Source: Pyricularia pennisetigena
Lineage: Eukaryota; Ascomycota; Sordariomycetes; Magnaporthales; Pyriculariaceae
Direction of reading: 5' to 3'
DNA: 64,000 nucleotides
Assembly: GCF_004337985.1 (NCBI RefSeq)
Contig: NC_043741.1
Location: 3,968,953 to 4,032,952, forward strand
This document shows, piece by piece, positions 55,193 to 64,000 of the stretch. The notes under the pieces are model-generated. The model had not been told where the DNA came from, ran no database searches, and was given only the letters and a program-made list of their open reading frames with translations. Both the position numbers and the translations under genes were made by a program. How positions within the stretch are numbered: position 1 is the first letter of the stretch; every line of letters begins with the position of its first letter.

Positions 55193-57624
55193 GGTGGGTG
55201 ACACAAAGACACTGGCCGATTATGTCTTTTTTTTTTTTTTTCTGCAGCTTGAATGCTCAAAAAGATATATGACCACAGATAGCCGCTTCAAGAAGAAAGC
55301 AGCGCTTTGTTTGGGCGGGGGAGACCTCGAATATGCGATGTACCACCGATTCCAAAACCTAAACAAAATAGACAAGATGATAGTATAATCGAACTAGGAC
55401 CAGGGCAACAGGATGACGACAATAGGAGAAATGGTTGACTGGTGGTTTTGATGAACGAAGAGAAGTTCGAGATTATACCACATCAAATGTCAATCTAGAA
55501 TTGGATCTCTTAGCCGAGACTAACTGATCTCTACAACAGCTTCATAAGCAACTGAGGCACGGAGACGGAATGAAAGTTAGATCTATGATCTATGCCTTCT
55601 TGAGCCTCCCCAGGATTAATGCCAGCTTCTCCGCACGCTCTCCGCATTTTGGCTGGCGCTTGGCATAAGGTACCGAGGTCCAGATGCACCTCGGCCGGCC
55701 AATGCGAATTCTGATGCGAATCCTATCAAAAATCAAGGAAGGCATTGATGCGATTCCGTTGCTGTAATGTTGTAGAGAGCGGTTTTGTTGTCGGACGAGA
55801 GAAACTAGCCGATATTTGCCCTGCAGGAGAAAGAAAAAGGAGACCAACTTGGACTTGGCACAGACATCGTGGAGAACGTGCTTTTGGAAAACAAACTGAA
55901 GCTGAACCATAATTGTGCCACATGTGGCGTAATCGCTGTGGCCCCAATCGGTAGCTTCCCTTATTCACTTTAGCTTACCCTGCATTCATTGCGCTGTGCC
56001 CCTCTAATAACAACACATACCACTGCCACTGGACTAAAGATATACAAATACAACAAACAGCAAAGGGAGAGGGGTGCGGATCTTAATTCTGCCACCTCAG
56101 CATTGTCAGTTGTTTTCATTTGAAATTTGCCAGAAACACACCCAAAAGTAGACACATGGTCGCAGCCTGTTGACTCGCGGGGTTTCTAAAGTATTGAAAG
56201 AAAATACATAACAATACATCTCGGCAGGCGGTTCTCTGTTCCGGGAAGCTCGGAAGACAACTGTCTGAAACCTGCTCCATGAGGTAGTAGTATAGTAGAC
56301 ATTTCACTCTGTAGATGGTGGGGATGCCGGGTCATCAGTGATACCGTATTAATTGATTAGTTGGCGAAACTAGTTCTATGCTAGTGTAGATAGCGTAGCT
56401 TAGTTAAGATGGACGTGGTACAGTACAACTTTGCATCCATTACCTACTCCTTTACTTGCTTACTTGATTCAAGTTGATGAAGCAGAAGAGATTTTGCTTG
56501 TTCCTCACAAGTTGAACCGAGAAAAAAAAATGAGCGCCCCGCTCCCATGCTCTCTATCACGAAAGCCAAGAGACGGCACTTGACATGTATGCAATGCAGC
56601 ATGCCTTCATTACATTTGCTCTTTGCATCCCGTGATGATCTGTTGCCTACTTGTTGATATGTTAGGTGCTGTAATGTAGCACAACTCGGCAGGTGGATGA
56701 CCGTAGTGTCCTTGGGTTAAAGGCGGGGTTACCCCAGTTGGCCTGTCTATATTGTAGGATGGTAAATGGTTCGAGCAATCGGCGTGGCGCAAAGTGGGCT
56801 GACCTGAGAGGTGAAAGCTTTGACCAGACTCTAGACTTCAGGGGTCGATCCAACCCGAGAGTACAGCCAATCAGCCCTTCCGAGAGTGGGCTGATATCGG
56901 CTGATATGTCGCATCGCATTGAGAATCGTTCGATTTCGAGCTTGTTTGCAAGGAGGCGACTGGGTCGGGTCAACTCTTTGGACATGACGCCCAGCGTGCC
57001 TTTGGTCAAGAGAAGTCATGATTATGATTATTTTTTTTTCTTTTCTTTCTTGGGAGGCCGCAACCGCTAACTGGGAGAACCAAAGCTTACAAAATTTTTT
57101 TTTTTTTTTTTTTTTTTTTTATCGTGGGAAATAATACGAATCGATTTTCTTCATTGTGTTCGCTGTGCTGTCTTTTCTTTCGGTCCTGGTTGTCTCCATC
57201 TATTGCATGTTTGCATCAAGCCGATCAACCTTGACTTGTTTATTGCATCCTGTCCTCGACTCAATATATCATGTCTAAAGCTAGACTAAGTATCTACTTT
57301 TTTGTCACATACTGATTGATATTGGCACTGCACAACCCAACCTGGCATACGAAAAGCCGCAGGTAGTCTACCGGTAGATGCCTGCTGCCGGTCTTCTTGA
57401 TATCTCCATCACCAGATTTAATTTGCATCACGCCCATTTCTCGTCTGTGGTCGTTGACCCCGATCCCCAATCGCGGCCGGAAGTGGAGGGAGCGGCCCAA
57501 GCCGAGACCACGCTACGACCATCGTCCCATCTCTCCCTGCGCAACGAGCCGATACGAAAACAGCCGCCGCACAGATCGACGAGACAGCGGAGGGGTTGAA
57601 CCCGAAGGGGAGAAGCATTCCAGA
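55193..57624. other. 2.4 kb divergent intergenic region
   Basis: Between the SDR and phenol 2-monooxygenase start codons. T15 at 55227-55241 and T26 at 57095-57120. 55590-56310 carries minus-strand frames that look non-coding. The last 200 bases before 57625 are open in the gene frame without an ATG. No gene seen. Confidence 0.5.
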
Positions 57625-59878
57625 ATGGCGCCCTCCGTTCTCGAAAACTCAACCGACGACCGCGTTAGCCTCAGCCAGGATGGCTACGAATGCTCCGACC
57701 GTCTCACATTGCTCCGAAGCAACCCCGAAGCACCGACAGTATGCCAGGTGTGCGTAGTTGGAGCTGGTCCGGCAGGCCTGATGATGGCCGCAAACCTTGC
57801 TCGGATGGGCGTCAAGGTGCAGGTCATTGACGACAGGGCAGACCAGACACCGGTTGGAAGGTGAGGCCCTACATACGACAAAAGAAACACACAAAACAAG
57901 TAGGTTTCCATCTTGGAGCTGACTATCTTGGTGGTTGAATGTGCGTAGAGCGGATGGCCTTCAACCGAAAACGCTCGAGACATTTCGACAGATGAGATTG
58001 GCAGACCCTCTGCTCCAGAGGGGCGTCAAGGTCTACGACATCGCCTTCTGGCGCGGAACGGCTGACGAGCCTTTGCACCGGCTTGGCCGAGAAGTCCACT
58101 ACCCGCCCATCATCGACGTCCTCGATCCGTACATCTTGCTTGTGCATCAGGGCATGGTCGAGAGCCTGTTCATAGAGGACATGAAGAAGCGCGGGGTTGA
58201 GGTCCGCAGGAATACGGCCTTTGAGTCCTACAGCGCATGTGAAAACAGTTTCGGGCCTTTGCAGATCAACTGCCGAGCAAATGTCACGCAAGATAGGAAA
58301 ACCATACTTGCATCGTACCTTGTTGGATGTTGGTGTTCCTCGTGCTTCCCCCCCTGTTTTTTTTTTTTTTTTTCTTGCCCACCTCTTGAAATCTAACCTG
58401 CTGACACACATTGCTTTCTAGGCGATGGCGCACATTCCAAAGTTCGAAAGAGCATACCAGAAGCAAGGCCTGTCGGTCTGTCTCAGCCCGCAGTGTGGGG
58501 TGTACTAGATGGAGAGTTGGAAACCGACTTCCCAGACATATGGTCAAAAACACTCGTCTACTCGCAAGAGCATGGCTCCATCCTCATCATTCCGCGGGAG
58601 CGCAATATGACCCGCTTTTATATCGAGCTCAAGAGCTCACCAAAGTCCGACAGGCGCGAACTCGGCCAGGAGTTCGTCATGCAGCGCGCTAGAGAGATAA
58701 TGGCACCTTTCGAGGTTAAATGGAAATATATTGAGTGGTTTGGACGGTACCAAATCGGCCAGCGGGTGGCCAGCCGATTCGCCGACTCCCACAACAGGGC
58801 TTTCCTGGCCGGCGACGCCAGCCATACGCACTCCCCCAAGGCGGCACAAGGGATGAACACCTCAATGCACGACTCCTGGAACCTGGCCTGGAAGCTCAAC
58901 CTGGCCGTCAGGGGCCTTGCGAAGCCGTGCCTGCTAGAAACCTACGAGAACGAGAGGCGAAAGATCGCACTCGACCTTGTAAACTTTGACTATGAGCATG
59001 CAAACCGCATTGCGGGCGGCGATGCCGTGGCCCTGGCTGAGAACTTCAACACCAATGTCCGATTCATCTCTGGTGTCGGGGCAGAGTACAGCGAGAACCC
59101 ACTGAACATGCCCGAAGACCAGGCTTGGGTTGGAGGCGAGGCCAAGCCGGGCTGCCTGCTGCCTCCCGCCAAGGTGACGCGGTACATTGACCTGAATCCC
59201 GTCGATGTGCAACTCGACATTCCCATGTTGGGCCAGTTCCGCATTTACCTGCTCATGTGGGATGTTCACCAGTCCAGGCCCTTCCTGGACATGTTTTGCA
59301 ATGCCATCGCCAGCAGGGACTCACTGGTGAGCCAATTGTCAGCCGCCGCGAGCGCATCCTTCGCCCTGCAGCCCCGATTACCATCCCCCGAGGATATTTA
59401 CTGGAGGCCAGAGAGGTATACGGCTGTTAGCCACCTCTTTACGTTTAGCATTATCAGTAAGTCGAGAAAGTCTTCAGAAAATCAGAAAAATCAGAATAAG
59501 AAAAAAAAAAAAAGTAAACCAGATCCAAATCAAGAACCCAAGCTTACCCATTGAACCCCCGTTCTAGCAACAATGCCCAGAAGTGATATAGAGATAACAG
59601 ACCTTCCCCCGCTGCTCCAGGACAGCAGGTGGACTTTCTACCTGGACAACATTCCAGACCAGGATACACGAGGCAGCCTGTGCACTAACAAGTGGCTCGG
59701 CAGCCTCGGGCCGGGCGAGGTGGCCATAGTTAATGTGAGGCCAGATGGCTACGTCGGCTCGGTCGACCGCTGGGACTCTAGCATGGACGACTCCGGAGAG
59801 GAGGCCGCCAAGTGGCTGGACATGTACTATGACCGATTCTTGCAGGTGCCCCAGGTAGACAAGAAGATGAAGGGTTGA
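57625..59878 (+). CDS. Phenol 2-monooxygenase family FAD hydroxylase (PHHY)
   Basis: Exons 57625-57860, 57949-58328, 58422-59456, 59568-59878; 653 aa, the usual length. NADPH-dependent aromatic hydroxylase converting phenols to catechols. FAD-binding motifs: GAGPAG at 46-51, DG at 207-208 (CDGAHSKVRKS), and GD at 336-337 in FLAGDASHTHSPKAAQGMN. The C-terminal thioredoxin-like domain (about 450-653; RPGYVLPPAKV-like PPAKVTRYIDLNPVDVQL, then VRPDGYVGSVDRW) is typical. Exon joins: VGRADGLQPKTLE, YLVGCDGAHS, IISTTMPRSD, all in phase. Intron 2 has a weak GTTGGT donor and a T17 run, intron 3 an A13 run. The substrate cannot be named; it could be a resorcinol-, phenol- or secondary-metabolite-type enzyme. 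Confidence 0.9.
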
Positions 59879-60268
59879 TTCATTATGTATGTTAATAGGC
59901 AATGCATTCATGAAGTATACGGGGTGAGGAGTTTGGGAAGACATGATGCTGTTTTACTTTTGACGAGATCGACCCACATGTTTGTTGTGATATGTACCCA
60001 TGTTTACCTACACTTGCAACAAGAATTCCAGTGATGTTATGCTCTGTAGCCTTCCGTTTTGTAGCAGGATTTCCGAAACACAGCATATGAGCCACACCTG
60101 ACGTATCGGCTTAACATCTCGAACTGAATCTTTCCATACAGAATTTCGATAATGCGACTACAAAATCAATCACAGCCTTCCCAACAATGCAAGTTTAACA
60201 ATAACATCTGACAGTCATGTTTGGTCGTGTATTCAAAGTGCAAAGAAATGATGATAGACCAACATACT
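59879..60268. other. Convergent 3' intergenic region
   Basis: 390 bases between the PHHY and MMSDH stop codons. No element recognised. Confidence 0.55.
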
Positions 60269-62077
60269 TCAGCTATGCGTGGGCATGGCAACGTCTGCCT
60301 TCTTGGAAATAGCATCGGCCGACTGCCACAAAGCAGTCACAGTCTTGAGCTGCGTGTAAAAGTTGATGCCCGGCTTGCCGTAAAAGGTGCTTGCACCACC
60401 ACCGGCCACACTCCTCTTGTTGCCGGTGAAGGAAAACATTGGCAGGGGCACCGGGATGGGCACGTTGATGCCGACCTGGCCGGCCTCAATGTTGCGGCGG
60501 AACTTCTCGGCCGTAGCGCCGGAGCGGGTAAAGATGGCAACACCGTTGCCGTACTCGTTGCTGTTGATCAAATCGACGGCATCGTCCAAGGTCTCGACGT
60601 TCAGGCAGACAAGGACCGGCCCAAAGATCTCCTGCTTGTAGCACTCCATGTCCTTGGTCACGTCCGTGATGATGGTAGGCCCAACCCAGTTGCCGTTGGG
60701 GTACTTTGCCGGCGCGTAGCCTCTGCCGTCGAGGAGGATCTTGGCACCCTCCTTCTCGGCACTGCCAATCAGGGACTCGATTCGCTCCTTGCTCTGTGGG
60801 CTGATGACCGGACCTAGGTCGGCGCCCTCCTCGAAACCGCCGTTGACACTCAATCCCTTGGCCAGATCCGCAAGCTCCGGCAGCCACTCCTTCGTCTCAC
60901 CCACCATGACCAGCGTGCTGAGCGCCATGCAGCGCTGGCCGGCAGCTCCAAAGGCAGCACCAACTATGGCGTTCAGGAACTGGTTCTTGTTGCAATCAGG
61001 GAGCACAGCAGCGTGGTTCTTGGCGCCGAGGTTGGCCTGCACACGCTTGCCGTTGGCGCTGCCGCGGCTGAAGATGTACTCGCCGGCCTTGTTGCCACCG
61101 ACAAAGGAAATGGCCTTGATGGCCGGCTCGTCAAGAATGAAGTTCACTGTGTTGTGGGCGCCATGGACTATGTTGACAACACCATCAGGGAAGCCGGCCT
61201 TCTGGCATAGCTCCGCCAGGATCATGGCCGCGCCAGGATCACGCTCCGAGGGTTTGAGGATCAGAGTATTTCCAGTGATGGTGGCGATGGGAATGCACCA
61301 CAGCGGAATCATGGCGGGGAAGTCTTGATGTGGCCAGAGCGTGCAAGGTCAGCATATTTGACAAGGACAACCAAGCTTCGAAACGACCGACTTACTGAAT
61401 GGGCAGATGGCAGCAACAACTCCCAAGGGCTCACGGTACGTCCTTGTCTCCATGTCCTTGGCGACTTCGAGAACCTCGCCCTTGAGCAGCTCAGGGGCCG
61501 CACAGGCTGCCTCAGCAACCTGCAGGCCACGAAGGACGTCGCCCTTGGCGTCGGCGAACGTCTTGCCCTGCTCGAGCGTGATGCTGGCGGCCAGCCTGTC
61601 CCAGTTCTCACGGATGAGTGCAACGAACTTGAACATGATCTGCTGGCGGGCAAGAACGCTGGTGGCACGCCATGCAGGGAAAGCCTTCTCAGCCGAGGCG
61701 ACGGCAGCCTTGAGCTCGGCGTCCGTCATTTGAGGCACACGCGTCACCAGGTTGTTGGTGGCAGGGTCGTGCAGGTCGATAAAGGATGTGGCCTCTGAGG
61801 CGACAAACTTGTTGTCGATGAAGTAAGGGGTGTCGACGGGCTCACTGATCTTTTCGTGCGTCGTCGGGTAGTTGGTCGGGGTGCTCGCCATGGCTGCCGA
61901 CGCAATGGGCCGCAGCTGCTGCGCGGTGGCATGCAGCCGACGGGCGGCGCTGCCTGACTGAGAAGAAGTCATTGATAATCTCGAATCGACCCTGTTTGCG
62001 ACGAGGAACTGCCCTGCTGATGTTCGAGACGTGCGGCTGGCGTTCGCAGTTATGCTCCTGGAGAATGCTCGACGCAT
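60269..62077 (-). CDS. Methylmalonate-semialdehyde dehydrogenase, mitochondrial (acylating)
   Basis: Exons 61396-62077 and 60269-61323 (minus), intron 61324-61395, 578 aa. Converts (methyl)malonate semialdehyde to propionyl/acetyl-CoA in valine, thymine and inositol breakdown; matrix enzyme. Arg/Ser-rich presequence over the first about 60 residues ([20 protein letters not shown], then [12 protein letters not shown]). Aldehyde dehydrogenase core: [18 protein letters not shown]-like [60 protein letters not shown] and catalytic Cys359 in [14 protein letters not shown]. The ATG at 62077 is the first in frame; the frame further up has no ATG. Length is slightly longer than animal ALDH6A1 because of the presequence. 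Confidence 0.93.
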
Positions 62078-63153
62078 TGCGACTACGACGAGGTTTCGGG
62101 GGAGCAGAGAAAGGAGCCCGCCGTTTGGAAAAGCAAGCACGATAGAGGCGGTGACGAAGAGTAGGGGTATCTGTCTGCTAGAGTATGTAGCCAAGGGAGC
62201 CGACGAACTGCCGATTGACCCTTGAAGATGCAGCGGCGGGGGCTGGGTGTTATTTGCGGCAAATGCCCAACTACTTCGTAGCTAATCTAACTTAGGTACC
62301 TTTAGCCATCAATGTTAGTAAGTACTGAGCTAGTAATCGACTGTCGGGTTCAAAGCAACCGCCTGAGGACATGTTGGACTTACTTGCAGCTAACAGACGA
62401 CCGAGACAAAGCGGCAGAGCAAGTCCCCTGGACACAGAACCCAATTGAGTTGTGATGGTGAAAATAAACGGAAACCAACAAAGAAGACAAGACTTTCCCC
62501 GTCATGGATCAAAGCAAGTGGCAATCAACCCCCCTCATAAATACACCCCGATTGTCGGACCTTGTGCCGCCTCAAACCGAGTTGCTTTTCGGTTGTACTT
62601 GCTCCAAGGGGTCTAGTGGCGCTGGGGCCCCGCATTCATAATGTGTGGGGAGCTACAATCGATGTCTTGAGTATCTATCCTCGCTACTCTACTTGAGAGA
62701 CACCGCCAAGCAGTCAAATAAAACGAGCCTGGTCCCAGGAAGAATTACAGTACATCAAATGTCCACCAGGCCTACTCGCGCAAATGTCTGGCTAGACTGT
62801 GAACTGGATGGGCTAAGCATAACGAATGAAACGACACATCACAAAAAAGGGCCTTGGCTTATGTTTTTTTTTTTTTTTTTCCTTTTCTTCTTCTTTCAGA
62901 TACTCACTAGCCCCTGTCTCCCGATGCCGTAAAAATACAATCGAAATCAAATACCGCGCATATTAATCGGGAAATAACAATTGACCAAGTGGTGCAAAAG
63001 ATAAAAAAATAACTCCTAGTCCCTGTCTGTGAACCTCATCGGCAAATTGCTCAGTAAACATTCGTTATGGCCTTTTAAAAAGCCTGTCTTTTTTTCGGGC
63101 TTTTATCAAGCCATTGTTCCATGACTCCACCACCACCCCAGCCAGACTCCACC
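62078..63153. other. Intergenic region
   Basis: 1.1 kb between the MMSDH start and calnexin stop. T17 at 62864-62880. Short frames here look non-coding. One AGGTACCT element at about 62295. Confidence 0.5.
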
Positions 63154-64000
63154 TTACTGCTGGCTGCGGGTGGCACGCTTGGTAGCGCCCTCCTTGACCT
63201 CAGCTCCGGTGGCCACGGCGGAAGCCTTGACATCCTTAGCCTTGTCCTTGACATCCGAAGCAACCTTCTTAGCGGCCGGGGCAGCCGAGCCACCGCCGAG
63301 AACAGCCGAAAAGAGGGCAATCAGGGTGACAAGGATAGCAGCGGCGGCCGCAGGAACCTGGGGAACAAGACGAATGGCATCAGGAACACTGTCCTTAGCA
63401 ATGCTGAGGAACAGGTCAAGCCTCTCCTTAGCGTAGGCAACGGGGTCCTCCATCAGAGTCTTCTCGCCAGTAGGCTTGGGCTGCTCCTCCTCCTTGGGCT
63501 TCTCAGCGAGCTCAATAAGCTGCTCAATGGGGTGCTTCTCGAAGAAGGTCTCCTCGGCGAACTTGCGGGCCTCCTCGATTGAGTGGCCGATGTAGATGTT
63601 GTCGAAAAGGATGTCGTTTTGCATGGTCCAGATCTCGAAGCCAATCTATACTATTGTGTTAGTAGGTTTTCTCTCGAGCCATCTACTCATCCGTGAGTAA
63701 ACCGATAAAAATGAAAAAAAAAAAGACTTACAGCTCCCATAGGCTCGAAGTTGGCAGGCGTCTTGTCCTCGAAGTAGTCAGGGTTCTTGATCTTGCGAGG
63801 AGCCCATTCGCCCTTGTAAGCAGGGTTGTCGATGAGCGGCGCGGTCCACTTGCCCTTGTAGGCCGGGTTCTTGATCATGGGCTTAGTCCAGGGGCCACAG
63901 CCAGAAACCTCGGCACACTTGGGGTTGGGAACAGTCGGGGCGATCCAGTCACCATCCTCCTCGTCATCCCAGTCCTCAGGCTTCTTGGACTCGGGGTCAG
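63154..64000 (-). CDS. cnx1: Calnexin, C-terminal part (cut by window edge)
   Basis: Exons 63732 to beyond 64000 and 63154-63645 (minus), intron 63646-63731. Calnexin is the ER membrane lectin chaperone for monoglucosylated glycoproteins. The visible part begins in the P-domain repeats ([50 protein letters not shown]), then [22 protein letters not shown], a charged segment ([16 protein letters not shown]), one TM helix ([22 protein letters not shown]) and a short Lys/Ala cytosolic tail. Splicing joins PMGA to IGFEIW in phase 0. The 5' part lies right of the window. Confidence 0.93.

Noticed and set aside
55590..56310. Overlapping minus-strand frames as a gene
   Set aside because: No recognisable motif, no consistent splice structure.
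62078..62194. Longer N-terminus for MMSDH
   Set aside because: No ATG in that frame; the ATG at 62077 already gives a good presequence.

Overview
This is a 64 kb stretch of nuclear DNA from a filamentous ascomycete. The evidence is short GT-AG introns (mostly 56-135 nt) with CTAAC/CTGAC-like branch sites, well-spaced single genes, and fungal-specific proteins (Laa2-type AP-1 accessory protein, Csx2-type ArfGAP, Utp18, mL53, a phenol 2-monooxygenase family enzyme). Protein style, and promoters rich in ACCT/AGGT tetranucleotides, make me think of Sordariomycetes, possibly Magnaporthales; that placement is inference from memory. No tRNA, rRNA, CRISPR array, virus or intact transposon was recognised.

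Layout, left to right: a broken NmrA/isoflavone-reductase-like pseudogene (1-708); mitochondrial ATPase inhibitor IF1 (1514-2087,+); nucleoporin NSP1 (2485-4619,-); LAA2-like AP-1 accessory protein (5351-7132,+); eIF2 gamma (7645-9300,-); a 3.8 kb gene-free stretch; a four-TM membrane protein (13149-14801,+); UMP/CMP kinase with a mitochondrial-type N-terminus (15819-17219,+); eIF3m (17767-19151,-); FHA/Chk2-type kinase (21081-23522,+); BAR-PH-ArfGAP Csx2 type (24710-28652,-); MUN/C2 protein (31234-35484,+); inorganic pyrophosphatase (36991-38135,+); mitoribosomal mL53 (38546-38912,-); SNARE Sec20 (39475-40873,+); a 1228-aa unknown (41446-45132,-); Utp18 (46532-48328,-); fused pseudouridine-5'-phosphate glycosidase/PfkB kinase (48700-51452,-); a secreted GPI-type protein (52649-53554,+); a short-chain dehydrogenase (53933-55192,-); phenol 2-monooxygenase (57625-59878,+); methylmalonate-semialdehyde dehydrogenase (60269-62077,-); and the 3' part of calnexin (63154-64000,-), cut by the window edge.

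Most genes are housekeeping: translation (eIF2 gamma, eIF3m, mL53), ribosome assembly (Utp18), nuclear pore (NSP1), early secretion and trafficking (Sec20, calnexin, Laa2, Csx2, MUN/C2), nucleotide and phosphate metabolism (UMP/CMP kinase, pyrophosphatase, pseudouridine breakdown) and mitochondria (IF1, mL53, MMSDH). The right third (52-62 kb) is more accessory, with a GPI protein, an SDR and a phenol hydroxylase. I built exon structures by requiring GT-AG splice sites, preserved reading phase and family-like protein sequence; every multi-exon model sums to an intact frame.

I did not find a clearly new multi-gene system. The points most worth checking are the dual-start architecture of the UMP/CMP kinase, a non-AUG extension ahead of the pyrophosphatase, the degraded NmrA-like gene, the bifunctional pseudouridine enzyme with a presequence, the large unknown protein, and the unusual density of long poly(A)/poly(T) tracts, some directly next to start codons and splice donors.
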